Below, piece after piece: positions 8,405-17,499 of a stretch of DNA of 64,000 nucleotides. Below the pieces are notes generated by a model that saw only the letters and a program-made list of their open reading frames with translations, made no database searches and was not told where the DNA came from. The DNA is from Chitinophaga fulva. Its GTDB lineage: Bacteria; Bacteroidota; Bacteroidia; Chitinophagales; Chitinophagaceae. The position numbers were made by a program, and so were the translations under genes. The stretch is taken from positions 1,922,001-1,986,000 of the forward strand of contig NZ_JABBGC010000001.1 of assembly GCF_012927205.1 (NCBI RefSeq). The letters run 5' to 3'. The stretch's first letter is position 1, and the number at the start of each line of letters is the position of its first letter.

Positions 8405-9291
8405 CTAAGCCCTGTTTTAAAGGTATTGCAGTGGGCGTTCACAATATCGCTGATACGGGTGGAATAACCGCCGCCCATGGCTACAGCGCAGGGGATGCCA
8501 TGCCGGTGCAACAGGCTGAAAACGATTTCGTCCCGCTGCCGGCAGCCTTCAGCGCTTACTTTAAGCTTGCCAAACCGGTCTGTCTCCAGGACATCTACCC
8601 CCGACAGGTAACACACGATATCAGGCTTTACCTGGTCTATGAGCCGTGGCAGCGTATCTTCCAGCAGTTGCAGATAAGGGCTATCTGTCATACCGTCTGG
8701 CAAAGGGATGTCCAGATCGGAAGTTTCTTTATGGAAGGGATAGTTATGGGCGCCATGCATGCTGAACGTAAACACGTGGTCGTTGCCGGCAAACAGGGCT
8801 GCGGTGCCATTGCCCTGATGTACGTCCAGGTCTGTGATCAGCACTTTTTTCACTTTCTTTTGTTGCCGCAGGTAGTTGGCCGCAATGGCAAAGTCGTTGA
8901 GCAGGCAGAAGCCTTCTCCCCGGTCGGCGAAGGCGTGGTGAGTGCCGCCGGCCACGTTGAAGCCGATGCCATGGTCCAGTGCATGCAGGGCAATATCGAT
9001 AGTGCCCTGTGCAATAACGATCTCCCGTTGGGTCAGCCGGGGCGACTGGCGGAAGCCGATATGCCGCTGTTCTTTGTCGGACAACGCCTGGTCACGAAGC
9101 TTTTTCCACCAGTCAGCGGTATGGGTGGCCAGTATTACTTCTTCGGTGGCCGCTTCCGGCATAAACAACTGCTCATGGCTGATAATGCCTTCCCGTAGCA
9201 ACTGCGCCGGTATCAGCTCGTATTTCACCATCGGAAAACGGTGGTCGGCCGGTAACGGATGAGCATATATGTCGTGGTAAGCTATCTTCAT
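8389..9291 (-). CDS. histone deacetylase superfamily deacetylase
   Basis: Zinc-dependent amidohydrolase of the HDAC/AcuC/acetylpolyamine-deacetylase superfamily, 300 residues. In bacteria the substrates are acetyl-lysine proteins or acetylated small amines; the one here cannot be told from sequence. Catalytic blocks visible: GGTHHAF (His pair), DLDVHQGNGTA (metal ligands Asp and His), FSMHGAHNYPF and LSGVDVLETD. The open frame runs further upstream, but MKIAYHDIYAHPLP at 9291 is the normal N-terminus and avoids overlap with pdeM. It starts 14 nt after the pdeM stop, so it probably belongs to the helicase-pdeM operon. Confidence 0.88.
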   Translation of the reverse strand: MKIAYHDIYAHPLPADHRFPMVKYELIPAQLLREGIISHEQLFMPEAATEEVILATHTADWWKKLRDQALSDKEQRHIGFRQSPRLTQREIVIAQGTIDIALHALDHGIGFNVAGGTHHAFADRGEGFCLLNDFAIAANYLRQQKKVKKVLITDLDVHQGNGTAALFAGNDHVFTFSMHGAHNYPFHKETSDLDIPLPDGMTDSPYLQLLEDTLPRLIDQVKPDIVCYLSGVDVLETDRFGKLKVSAEGCRQRDEIVFSLLHRHGIPCAVAMGGGYSTRISDIVNAHCNTFKTGLSIYGF

Positions 9292-9305
9292 GATGAACGG
9301 AAAAC

Positions 9306-9980
9306 TTATTGCGTCCGGATAATCGATTTTCCGGCGATTACAAACACCGGTTCGTCCGGGTAAGGGTCCAGGGTCGCCAGCCCGGTAAAGTCGCCAAAAG
9401 CGGGTAAAATGCCGCAATGCCGGCCAAAATAGAAGCAGGGTAGACGGAGCCGTTGTTTGGCAGGACCGGCCATCACCACCGCAGGATGCAGGTGGCCGGA
9501 GAACGTGTACTGGTAACCGTTGCTGTCGCCACAAGGCTCATGGATAAAATGAATGTCCCGGACGGTAAGGGTATCATAGGTGTTTACCTCCAGCTGGCTG
9601 TATATTTCGTCGGCCATGATGTCATGATTGCCCAATACCAGGTCCACCTGGATATGGGGAAACTGGCCGCGCCATATTTTGAAATACTGTACCTCATTGT
9701 TGTGACGGCTGTGGAACATATCGCCGACAATAATAAGCCGTACCGGCAGATAGCGTGTAATCAGCTGCTGCAGCCGGAACAGGTCTTCCTGCATAATGCC
9801 TGCGGGCACGGCAATGCCGGCTTTACGGAAATGGGCCGATTTGCCCAGGTGCAGATCTGAAAGGACCAATGCTTTTTCTTCTTCCCAGTAAATCACCCTT
9901 TCCGGCAGCAGGTGCCAGTGTTGCTGTTTGAACCGGAATATTTCCCCCGCCGCGGTGTCCTTGTTTTGCATGGGCTGCAA
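9306..9980 (-). CDS. pdeM: ligase-associated DNA damage response endonuclease PdeM
   Basis: Calcineurin-like metallophosphoesterase of 224 residues, one of four proteins of the bacterial ligase-associated DNA damage response set (helicase, ligase, exonuclease, PdeM). The metal-binding blocks appear in order: LSDLHLGKSAHF, GDMFHS, LGNHDI, and SGHLHP. The segment HEPCGDSNGYQYTFSGHLHP and the closing FGRHCGILPAFGDFTG are typical of PdeM. The gene lies 11 nt downstream of the helicase on the same strand, the expected neighbour. Confidence 0.92.
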   Translation of the reverse strand: MQPMQNKDTAAGEIFRFKQQHWHLLPERVIYWEEEKALVLSDLHLGKSAHFRKAGIAVPAGIMQEDLFRLQQLITRYLPVRLIIVGDMFHSRHNNEVQYFKIWRGQFPHIQVDLVLGNHDIMADEIYSQLEVNTYDTLTVRDIHFIHEPCGDSNGYQYTFSGHLHPAVVMAGPAKQRLRLPCFYFGRHCGILPAFGDFTGLATLDPYPDEPVFVIAGKSIIRTQ

Positions 9981-9991
9981 ATTATTAATTC

Positions 9992-12442
9992 TTATCCGTT
10001 GATGGCAATCAATTTTTTAATCCTGTCTTCCAGCTTCTCGCTGGTCATAGTGTCCCGCAGGCTGTCTACCTTGATAGGGAAGCAGAAAGGCGTCAGTTTA
10101 TCGGGTTCGGTGATCACGATATGGCTTTGTGCAATACGTTCCAGCGTTTCCCGGAGACGGGCTTCTTCCATCTGGTAGAAAAAGGCTTCGTTGAAAGCCT
10201 GCTTCAGCAGCAGGTTCTGCGGGTCGTAGTCTTTAAACACGTTGAACAATAATGAAGCTGACGACTGAAGATGGCGGTTGGCCTTGTGTTTACCAGGATA
10301 TCCCTGGAAGATGAGACCTGCAATGACAGCGATGTCGCGGAACTTGCGGCGTGCCATTTCTGTGGCATTCACGCTGGTTTGCAGTTCGGTCAGCAGGTTG
10401 TCGGTTGTAAACAGTGCTTTGGCATTTTCGGCCGTCAGTGGTATCGGTTGGTCTGACAGCAGTTCAAAGCCGTAATCGTTCATGGCGATGGAGAAGGTGA
10501 TCGGCTGTATGCGGCTGATACGGTATGCCAGCAGCGCGGCCATTACCTCATGCACCAACCGGCCTTCGAAAGGATATACGAAAAGATGGTAACCATCTTT
10601 GGTGGTGATTTTTTCGATCAGCAGTTCATTGTCCTTCGGAATATGGGACAGTTCTTCCTGCCGGCTGAACAGCGGTTGCAGCGCGATCAGCTCCGGGTCT
10701 TTCGTGCGGCGGGAAAGCGCTTCGTTGAATTTCTGGCGCAGCATCCGGCCAAGGTTGGACGACAAGGGGATACGGCCGCCCTGATAACTGGGCACAATGG
10801 TCCGTTTAGCGTTGGACTTGCGCACCAGCACAGTCATATCTTTGATCAATACAAACTCTAGGTTGCGGCCGGCTAGCGTGAAGCTATCACCCGGCGAGAG
10901 CCGTGAGATAAAGCTTTCCTCGATCACGCCTACATAACCGCCGCTCATGAATTTCACTTTGAGCATGGCATCGCTGACGATGGTGCCGATATGCAGCCGG
11001 TGCCGCATGGCCAGCATACGGCTTTTGCAGTAGTAATGGTCGCCTTGCCGTTCCAGTTTGCGGAACTCATCATAGCTGCCCAGTGCATCGCCGCCGGTGG
11101 TGAGGAATGCGAGTATCCACTGCCATTCATCTTCTGTAAGATGCTGGTAACAGAAGGTTTTACGGACTTCGTCGTATATCTCCGGTGCATGGAAACCATC
11201 GGAAACGGCAAGTGTCATGAGGTATTGCAGCAATACATCATAAGCTAGCAGCACTGGCATGCGGCTTTCTATGAGATCTTCTTCCATGGCTGCTTTGAGA
11301 GCAGCGGCTTCCACCAGTTCCAGCGCGTGGGTGGGCAGGAAAAAGATACGGCTGATGGCTCCCGGCTGGTGGCCGCTACGGCCCGCACGTTGCAGGAAAC
11401 GGGCCACTCCTTTCGGGCTGCCCACCTGTATGACCGTGTCTACCGGGCGGAAATCCACGCCGAGGTCAAGGCTGGCGGTACATACCACGGCTTTCAGGAT
11501 GCCGTTGTGCAGCGCTTCTTCCACCCAGATGCGCAGTTCCATATCGATGGAGCCGTGGTGGAGCGCCAGCGCGCCGGCCAGCATGGGCTCATGTTTGAGC
11601 AGTGACTGGTACCATATTTCCGATTGTGAGCGGGTATTGGTGAAAAGCAGGGTAGTTTGACTGTTGTCGATGATAGGCAGCGCCTGCGGCAGCATGCGGA
11701 TACCGAGGTGACCGGCCCACGGGTAGTTCTCTATCTCATGAGGGATCACACTTTGCAGGGCGATGTTCTTTTTCAGGTTGGCGCGGACAATGAGGCCGCC
11801 GTTGTGATAAGGGCCCAGTAATACTTCCAGGGCTTCATCGAGGTTGCCGATGGTAGCGGAGATGCCCCATACTTTCAGGGCAGGTTGTAATCCGCGCAGG
11901 CGGCTCAGTCCCAGCTCCACCATCACGCCTCTTTTGCTGCCCAGCAGTTCGTGCCACTCGTCTACCACGACTGTGTGCAGCTGCCTGAAAACAGCGGGAT
12001 ATTCCTTTTGGGCCAGCAACAGGTGCAGGCTTTCCGGGGTGATGATGAGTACTTCCGGCATTTGCAATTTCTGGCGGGCGCGGGTGGCTACCGGTGTATC
12101 GCCGCTACGGATGCCCACTTCCCAGGGGATGTCCAGTTCCCGCAATACCTCGTCCATAGCGCGCCCCAGGTCTTTTGCCAGCGCGCGGAGCGGCGTTACC
12201 CACAACAGTTGCAGGCCGTTCTTAGCTTTTTTATGATAGTCTTTCGGATGGGCATCAATCCAGGCGATCACGGCGCCGAGGAAGAGCGAGAAGGTTTTAC
12301 CAAACCCGGTAGGTGCATTCACGATCCCCGACTGGCCCTGCAGGTATGCCTCCCAGGCATCTTCCTGGAACTTGAAGGGCTGAAGGCCCTTGTCTGCCAG
12401 CCATCCGGTAATCACTTTCCATCCACGCGAATGTTGTTGCAT
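9992..12442 (-). CDS. ligase-associated DNA damage response DEXH-box helicase (Lhr-like)
   Basis: 816-residue superfamily 2 DNA helicase of the Lhr-related group found with the ligase/exonuclease/PdeM set. Seen: Walker A NAPTGFGKT at 42-50, DEWH box at 161-164 (motif II), SATIG (motif III), then the second RecA domain with TNTRSQSE, CTASLDLGVDF and QRAGRSGH (motif VI). A C-terminal region of about 400 residues follows, carrying the Lhr winged-helix and DEAD-associated parts. The set is thought to act in DNA repair by analogy with mycobacterial and other bacterial Lhr work; the exact lesion is unknown. First gene of an operon with pdeM and the HDAC-like gene; divergent from the permease by 51 bp. 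Confidence 0.92.
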   Translation of the reverse strand: MQQHSRGWKVITGWLADKGLQPFKFQEDAWEAYLQGQSGIVNAPTGFGKTFSLFLGAVIAWIDAHPKDYHKKAKNGLQLLWVTPLRALAKDLGRAMDEVLRELDIPWEVGIRSGDTPVATRARQKLQMPEVLIITPESLHLLLAQKEYPAVFRQLHTVVVDEWHELLGSKRGVMVELGLSRLRGLQPALKVWGISATIGNLDEALEVLLGPYHNGGLIVRANLKKNIALQSVIPHEIENYPWAGHLGIRMLPQALPIIDNSQTTLLFTNTRSQSEIWYQSLLKHEPMLAGALALHHGSIDMELRIWVEEALHNGILKAVVCTASLDLGVDFRPVDTVIQVGSPKGVARFLQRAGRSGHQPGAISRIFFLPTHALELVEAAALKAAMEEDLIESRMPVLLAYDVLLQYLMTLAVSDGFHAPEIYDEVRKTFCYQHLTEDEWQWILAFLTTGGDALGSYDEFRKLERQGDHYYCKSRMLAMRHRLHIGTIVSDAMLKVKFMSGGYVGVIEESFISRLSPGDSFTLAGRNLEFVLIKDMTVLVRKSNAKRTIVPSYQGGRIPLSSNLGRMLRQKFNEALSRRTKDPELIALQPLFSRQEELSHIPKDNELLIEKITTKDGYHLFVYPFEGRLVHEVMAALLAYRISRIQPITFSIAMNDYGFELLSDQPIPLTAENAKALFTTDNLLTELQTSVNATEMARRKFRDIAVIAGLIFQGYPGKHKANRHLQSSASLLFNVFKDYDPQNLLLKQAFNEAFFYQMEEARLRETLERIAQSHIVITEPDKLTPFCFPIKVDSLRDTMTSEKLEDRIKKLIAING

Positions 12443-12481
12443 GAAATGAAATTAGGATAAAATGATAAATCGTGAATCGCT

Positions 12482-12489
12482 TATTTTTG
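12482..12489 (+). promoter_or_regulatory. -7 element very close to the permease start codon
   Basis: TATTTTTG (exact TAnnTTTG) ends 4 nt before the ATG at 12494. If used, transcription would start at or near the initiation codon, giving a leaderless or nearly leaderless message. Confidence 0.4.
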
Positions 12490-12493
12490 CAGC

Positions 12494-13816
12494 ATGCTCG
12501 CAAAATTTTTCAGGCTCTCCGAAAACAATACTACGGTAAAGAAAGAAGTACTCGCTGGTTTGACCACCTTTTCCACCATGGCGTATATCCTTGCCGTGAA
12601 TCCCAGTATACTCTCCAGAACGGGGATGGATTTTAATGCACTGATCACTGCAACAGCCCTGGCGGCGGCCATTGGTACGCTGGTGATGGCGTTGTATGCC
12701 CGCCTGCCGATTGGTGTGGCGCCAGGTATGGGGCTGAATGCTTTCTTCGCCTACACCATTGTATCGGGCATGGGCTATAGCTGGCAGTTCGCGCTGACAG
12801 CGGTTTTCCTTGAAGGGGTTATTTTCATCATTTTATCGATGTTCCGGATAAGGGAGGCGATTATCAACAGTATCCCGGAAAACCTCAAGCATGCTATTTC
12901 TGTGGGTATCGGGCTATTGATAGCCCTGATCGGGATGGCCAATGCCGGCATCATTGAAACTGGTATGCGGCATGTAGGTGATGGCCGGTTGGAAGGCGTG
13001 ATCCTGAAAATGGGGGATGTAACCAGTATAGGGCCATTGATTGCATTGATAGGCCTGATCGTTAGTGCTGTGCTGATGTACCGGAAGGTAAATGCCGCTT
13101 TGCTGATCGGCATTCTGGCGGCTACGGTGATCGGTATCCCGTTAGACATTACCCATCTGCCCGAAGGGCACCTGGTCAGCCTGCCGCCCTCTGTGGCGCC
13201 TATCGCTTTTAAACTGCAATTTGACAAGATATTCAGTCTGGATATGGTGATGATTTTATTCACCCTGTTGATGGTCAACCTGTTTGATACCGTTGGTACG
13301 TTGATCGGACTTTGCAACAAAGCCGGACTGCTGGATGAAAATGGCCGGCTGCCCCGGGCTAAACAGGCGTTGATGGCTGATGCTGTGGGCACTACCGCGG
13401 CGGGGCTGTTAGGTACCAGTGTGGTGACAGCCTACGTGGAAAGCGCCAGCGGCGTGGCCGCGGGCGGAAGAACAGGGCTGACGGCGCTGACCGTGGCCAT
13501 GATGTTTTTATTGTCGCTGTTTTTTGCGCCGGTATTTGCCATGATACCGCAGGCGGCTACTGCTCCGGCGTTGATCATTGTAGGGATGCTGATGATGGGC
13601 GCGGTGGTGAAAATTGATTTTAATGATGTGACAGAAGCTATCCCGGCTTTTCTGGCTATTGTGATGATGCCTTATACCTACAGCATTGCCGAAGGTATTG
13701 TATTCGGTATGTTGTCTTATGTATTGTTAAAAGTATTGACAGGCCAATATAAACAGATCAGCCCTGTGATGTATGTACTGGCTATCCTGTTTATTGTTAC
13801 TTTCCTGGTGAAGTAG
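12494..13816 (+). CDS. NCS2 family purine permease (AzgA/PbuG type)
   Basis: Inner-membrane proton symporter of the adenine/guanine/hypoxanthine branch of the NCS2 (AzgA-like) family; 440 residues, usual about 430-480. Many hydrophobic segments, consistent with 12-14 membrane helices. Family marks: AGLTTFSTMAYILAVNPSIL near the N-terminus, GMGLNAFFAYTIV, and the DTVGTLIGLC and TSVVTAYVESASGVAAGG blocks that line the substrate site. No purine riboswitch is visible, since only about 50 bp separate it from the divergent helicase. Its TAG stop directly abuts the stop of the convergent S66 peptidase gene. Confidence 0.92.
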   Translation: MLAKFFRLSENNTTVKKEVLAGLTTFSTMAYILAVNPSILSRTGMDFNALITATALAAAIGTLVMALYARLPIGVAPGMGLNAFFAYTIVSGMGYSWQFALTAVFLEGVIFIILSMFRIREAIINSIPENLKHAISVGIGLLIALIGMANAGIIETGMRHVGDGRLEGVILKMGDVTSIGPLIALIGLIVSAVLMYRKVNAALLIGILAATVIGIPLDITHLPEGHLVSLPPSVAPIAFKLQFDKIFSLDMVMILFTLLMVNLFDTVGTLIGLCNKAGLLDENGRLPRAKQALMADAVGTTAAGLLGTSVVTAYVESASGVAAGGRTGLTALTVAMMFLLSLFFAPVFAMIPQAATAPALIIVGMLMMGAVVKIDFNDVTEAIPAFLAIVMMPYTYSIAEGIVFGMLSYVLLKVLTGQYKQISPVMYVLAILFIVTFLVK

Positions 13817-14848
13817 TTATTCCTTTAACAGCACTTTATCGTCAGCAACAGTCAGGGTATGCATCATGCCGCATTTGAGGGCATAGTTGTTTTTCTGGTG
13901 GCCTGACGGGAAATTGAAGCACACCGGGTATTTGAAGTCCTTTACTTTTTCCTTCACCATATCGTACACCGTACGGCCAAATTCTTCGCCGGGGTCATCT
14001 GGTTTTAATCTGTTGAAGCCACCGATGATGAGTCCGGCGAGGTTGTCCAGTTTATGGGAACGCTGCAGGGTGTTCAACATACGGTCGATGTTATAAAGAT
14101 ATTCCCCCACTTCTTCGAGAAACAGGATTTTACCGTTGGTGTCAATTTCAGAATCAGTTCCTGAAATGCTTTGTATCACGGACAGGTTGCCGCCTATCAA
14201 TATGCCGCGGGCAGTGCCTTTGCGGTTGTTGGCGTCTGTAGGCGCCGTGTACTGCATCTTTTTACCCGTAAGCGCCTGGTAGATAGACATGATGGTGTCC
14301 TGGACTATTGGTTCTGCTTTGTTAAAATCGTCCGGGAAACTGTTGCACATTTTGGAATGCAGGGTCGCGATACCAAAGTGGCGGTTAACATGGCAATGCA
14401 ATGCCGTGATATCACTAAAACCAATGATCCATTTAGGATGGCGCTGAAAGCGGGAGAAGTCCAGCTGGTCCAGTATCCGCGCTGTTCCGTATCCGCCGCG
14501 GCCGCACATGATGGCTTTTACATTGGGATCGTTGAGCATGGCCTGCAGGTCCTTTGTTCTTTCTGCATCTGTGCCACCGAAAGAATAATCCCTCATACCA
14601 ACGGTATTGCCTATACGAATATTGAATCCCCATCTTTCCATGATACGCAGAGAGGGTAGTATTTCTTCTTTGTCAATATAACCGGCGGGGCAGGTGATAC
14701 CGATGATGTCACCGGGTTTGAGGTAGGGTGGGATTTGTGGTTCTTTGGAGGGGATGGTACCGGTAATACCCATTGCAGCCAGACTTTTGGTGGCAGGTAT
14801 ACCGATGCCTGCGGTCATCAGCGCAGATAAAAAATGTTTACGGTTCAT
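13817..14848 (-). CDS. S66 family peptidase (LD-carboxypeptidase/MccF-like)
   Basis: 343-residue serine carboxypeptidase of the S66 family. Members trim the terminal D-Ala of murein tetrapeptides (LdcA) or hydrolyse peptidyl-nucleotide antibiotics (MccF). Seen: GDIIGITCPAG, GRGGYGTARILD, the nucleophile elbow GFSDITAL (S145), LEEVGEYLYNIDRML with the likely catalytic Glu, and FPSGHQKNNYAL with the likely His. Residues 1-25 (NRKHFLSALMTAGIGIPATKSLAA) look like a signal peptide, with an RK pair suggesting a weak Tat-like signal, so it acts outside the cytosol. The frame is open to 14995, but the ATG at 14848 gives the signal peptide and avoids overlap with the upstream gene. Confidence 0.88.
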   Translation of the reverse strand: MNRKHFLSALMTAGIGIPATKSLAAMGITGTIPSKEPQIPPYLKPGDIIGITCPAGYIDKEEILPSLRIMERWGFNIRIGNTVGMRDYSFGGTDAERTKDLQAMLNDPNVKAIMCGRGGYGTARILDQLDFSRFQRHPKWIIGFSDITALHCHVNRHFGIATLHSKMCNSFPDDFNKAEPIVQDTIMSIYQALTGKKMQYTAPTDANNRKGTARGILIGGNLSVIQSISGTDSEIDTNGKILFLEEVGEYLYNIDRMLNTLQRSHKLDNLAGLIIGGFNRLKPDDPGEEFGRTVYDMVKEKVKDFKYPVCFNFPSGHQKNNYALKCGMMHTLTVADDKVLLKE

Positions 14849-14886
14849 GGAATTAAAGTAAACATATTTTGGGAGAATAACGAAGT

Positions 14887-14913
14887 GTTCCCGCAAAGTT
14901 GTTTTGCGGGAAC
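14887..14913. repeat. 11-bp hairpin between the porin-like and S66 genes
   Basis: GTTCCCGCAAA (14887-14897) pairs with TTTGCGGGAAC (14903-14913), 5-nt loop. No U tract follows on either strand, so it may be a weak terminator or a processing hairpin after the minus-strand beta-barrel gene. Confidence 0.6.
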
Positions 14914-14933
14914 TGTAATGGAGAAAAGGCCGG

Positions 14934-15524
14934 TTATTTACGCTTAAAAGTATAAGTGATACCAACTTTGCCGGTGTTGTTATAAGTTGTTGCACTTGGA
15001 CCTACACCAGGTGATTGTACGCCGAGGGAATACCTGGCGTTAACACCAAAGCCGTGAGGAAGCTGGTAGCCAACACCTAAAGAGCCGCTCACGTTGAGCC
15101 GGTCATAGAGAAAGGTAATGTTTTGTGAGTGGCCAAGCCCCTCTTCTTTAGCAGCAAGAACGAAATTCACTTCAGGACCAGCTTCCACATAGAGTTTGGG
15201 TTTGATGTAATATTTTACCATCAGTGGTATGGCAATGAAATCTTCTTTCTTTTTGGCCCGTACTACATGATCGTCCGGAGTGAAGTAAGCTAAGCCTGGG
15301 CTCACATTGCGGTAATACACCAGTTCCGGCTGTAATGCCCAGTGTTTGTTCAGTTTAATTTCTGCAAAGCCTCCGGCAAAAATACCCGCCCGGATGTCAT
15401 CAAATTGCGCATTGCTGTTAGAGAGATTCAGACCGGCTTTCAAGCCATAGTTCACTTTTTTCTGAGCGTAGGTTCCCGTTGCTACTGACGTTACTGCCAG
15501 CAGCGCAAATAGAAATTTTTTCAT
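14934..15524 (-). CDS. porin family outer-membrane beta-barrel protein
   Basis: 196 residues: signal peptide 1-20 (MKKFLFALLAVTSVATGTYAQ, cleavage before QKK) followed by alternating hydrophobic strands typical of the small 8-stranded barrel family (OMP_b-brl_2/PorT-like). Seen: YGLKAGLNLSN for the first strand, regular short turns, and the terminal strand GKVGITYTFKRK. A structural or binding role in the outer membrane is likely; no specific ligand can be named. It sits 85 bp upstream of the S66 peptidase start on the same strand, with a hairpin between. Confidence 0.85.
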   Translation of the reverse strand: MKKFLFALLAVTSVATGTYAQKKVNYGLKAGLNLSNSNAQFDDIRAGIFAGGFAEIKLNKHWALQPELVYYRNVSPGLAYFTPDDHVVRAKKKEDFIAIPLMVKYYIKPKLYVEAGPEVNFVLAAKEEGLGHSQNITFLYDRLNVSGSLGVGYQLPHGFGVNARYSLGVQSPGVGPSATTYNNTGKVGITYTFKRK

Positions 15525-15659
15525 TTTACTGTGTTAGTTTGGTGATAATAAATACGACTTATAGGTTGTGACAGTAATGCATTACGGATGTAAAAGTAGC
15601 CGTGTAATTGTTAAGGAAATCTTTACAAAACAGTTTTTAATTTTTTTTAACGTAACTGA

Positions 15660-15667
15660 TAAGTTTG
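15660..15667 (+). promoter_or_regulatory. -7 candidate upstream of the 15722 gene
   Basis: TAAGTTTG matches TAnnTTTG, 54 nt before the start codon at 15722. No clear -33 TTG at the proper spacing. Confidence 0.35.
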
Positions 15668-15721
15668 GCTTCGAAAACCAGCATGGCAATGTTTTTGCGA
15701 CGTTATTACTAAACTTCGTAT

Positions 15722-16306
15722 ATGCGCTGTCTGTTTGCTTTAATCGCATTGCTGTTCACCACCGTTGTTGTAAATGCTCAACAGGAAGCCTGGCAAATTG
15801 TGCCGGGAACATCTGTGGGACATGTAAAACTGGAGATGCCCGCCAATGAGCTGGCATCGCTGGGAAAGCCGGATGCCGGTGATGCGGCCATGATGAAAGC
15901 ATGGCGGATATGGTATGGCCATAAAAAAGACGGCACTACGGATTCATCCTCCGTACTGGCTGTGTTTACTGCCATGCGTACACAGGATACACAGTATGTG
16001 AAAGAGATCAGGGTTACTTCTCCGCATTTCCGGACAGACAAAAACGTGGGCGCCGGCAGTACGATGAGCACTGTCAGAAAAGCCTACCCTGGCCTGCATC
16101 TGGTCAAAGTGTATGTATCCAAAAATAAATCCCGCCGCATAGAAGTGTATGACGACGAGCAACTGGGAATAGCCTTTGAAACCGCCAGTTCCCGCAGCGG
16201 CCGGGCATTGTGCAGCATGGTGGTAGTGCATACGCCGGGCGAAGCGCCAGGTAGTTACCTGGATTATCACATCGGTTTCGACAACCTGCTGCCGGCGAAA
16301 CGTTAG
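15722..16306 (+). CDS. secreted protein of unknown function
   Basis: 194-residue protein with a clear signal peptide (residues 1-19, ending VVVNAQ). I do not recognise the mature domain. It contains GTSVGHVKLEMPANELASLGKPD near the start and VGAGSTMSTVRKAYPGL in the middle, a repeated pattern of small residue, Ser/Thr, then an amphipathic helix before a Pro or Gly. This resembles the short repeats in periplasmic proteins that compare predicted positions, but no named family is certain. Its stop (TAG 16304-16306) overlaps the stop of the convergent gene. Confidence 0.7.
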   Translation: MRCLFALIALLFTTVVVNAQQEAWQIVPGTSVGHVKLEMPANELASLGKPDAGDAAMMKAWRIWYGHKKDGTTDSSSVLAVFTAMRTQDTQYVKEIRVTSPHFRTDKNVGAGSTMSTVRKAYPGLHLVKVYVSKNKSRRIEVYDDEQLGIAFETASSRSGRALCSMVVVHTPGEAPGSYLDYHIGFDNLLPAKR

Positions 16307-16908
16307 AGTCCTCTGCGGGCGGAATGAATGTTATAGGAGAGCCCCGCGCTGCCGATACCGTATATATCGGGATTGTAGTGGTTGCTGTTGAACAGGTAAC
16401 TGAAATGAACTCCCAGTGAAGTATGGCCGATCATAAAGCGGCACCCGGTGGTAAATACGGGGCCGGACACATGTACCTGGTCACTGGCGCCTTCTTCTTC
16501 GTCTGCGTCGTCAATAGTGCGACTACCATTGTGGAATCCGTAACCCGCACCGGTAAAGATACCTAGCCGGGTATGTGCGCCGGATGTGGCAAAGTTACCA
16601 TAGTTGTAAGTGAGGAGGATGGGAACATCTGCCATAAAAAAACTGGTAGAGTTACCCCCCGAATAACGGTTGTAACTGGCATGTAAACTGCTTCCCAGCG
16701 CCAGTTGTGTGCCTATGGCAAAGGCAGAACGGCTGGAGAGAACGCCGAAATTAAATCGTGGTGAATAAACGATGCCTCCGGCAAAATGATTGTTGCCGGT
16801 ATACAGTCCGGCGCCCACGGAATGAGCGAAATAGCGTGATTGGCCGTTGGCCGGCAAAACCGTGAATAAAAGACATACTGTATACAACCATGTGTATAGC
16901 TTAAACAT
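16303..16908 (-). CDS. putative outer-membrane beta-barrel protein, function unknown
   Basis: 201 residues with a signal peptide (hydrophobic WLYTVCLLFTVLPANG at about 5-22). The remainder alternates Gly/aromatic strand patterns: GAGLYTGNNHFAGGIVYSPR, LTYNYGNF, LGIFTGAGYGFHNG, and HFSYLFNSNHY, as expected for a small outer-membrane barrel. An acidic loop, DDADEEEGASD, lies at about 135. No specific family or partner can be named. Convergent with the 15722 gene, with stop codons sharing bases 16304-16305. Confidence 0.7.
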   Translation of the reverse strand: MFKLYTWLYTVCLLFTVLPANGQSRYFAHSVGAGLYTGNNHFAGGIVYSPRFNFGVLSSRSAFAIGTQLALGSSLHASYNRYSGGNSTSFFMADVPILLTYNYGNFATSGAHTRLGIFTGAGYGFHNGSRTIDDADEEEGASDQVHVSGPVFTTGCRFMIGHTSLGVHFSYLFNSNHYNPDIYGIGSAGLSYNIHSARRGL

Positions 16909-16950
16909 AGGCCCGCGGTGTAGGTTTAGGGTATAGATTACTGTCCGCCA

Positions 16951-17442
16951 CTAATATACGACCTGATGTGTTTCTTTTATAACAGAGATCACAAAAATAC
17001 TTTGGGTGTGACTCAGATTATCTAATTCTCCCAGTTTATTCACATAAAACTCCCGGTATTCGTCCATGTCTTTTACCTGTACCTTGATCATAAAATCGAA
17101 TTCCCCGGAGATGTTAAGGCACTCTGTCACCTCCTGGAAGGAGACGATTTCCTGGATAAATTTTTTGCCGTTTTTTTTGTTGTGCTCTTTAAGGGTGATG
17201 TAAACCAGTACGGTCATCCCTTTATTGATTTTCCTGGGGTCCACGATGGCGGCGTACTGTCTGATAACCCCTGCCTGCTCCATTTTGCGGATACGCTCAT
17301 ACACAGGCGTAGTGCTCAGGTTCAGTTGCCGGGCGATATCGCGGATCGTCATTTTAGCATCCTGCTGCAATAAGCGAAGGATGCCCATATCTTTTTCATC
17401 CAGCGTTAGCGGTGGAGGCGCCTGTTCTTTTTTATGGTCCAT
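16951..17442 (-). CDS. Lrp/AsnC family transcriptional regulator
   Basis: 163-residue regulator: N-terminal winged HTH (LDEKDMGILRLLQQDAK, then TIRDIARQLNLSTTPVYERI) and C-terminal RAM/AsnC ligand-binding domain (VLVYITLKEH to SVIKETHQVVY). It binds DNA as a multimer and usually responds to amino acids. The frame is open to 17511, but the ATG at 17442 places the protein downstream of a TAATTTTG -7 match (17507-17500, minus strand) and matches normal Lrp length. It is divergent from the MFS pump gene, so it may control that gene; this is inference from position. Confidence 0.9.
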   Translation of the reverse strand: MDHKKEQAPPPLTLDEKDMGILRLLQQDAKMTIRDIARQLNLSTTPVYERIRKMEQAGVIRQYAAIVDPRKINKGMTVLVYITLKEHNKKNGKKFIQEIVSFQEVTECLNISGEFDFMIKVQVKDMDEYREFYVNKLGELDNLSHTQSIFVISVIKETHQVVY

Positions 17443-17499
17443 TTTGCCAGGTTTTTGGAAAAATAATCTATGGATAGATGTGTTTATGTGTATTTGTTC

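Noticed and set aside
12443..12493. Purine riboswitch before the permease
   Set aside because: The 51-bp gap is too short and shows no aptamer-like structure.
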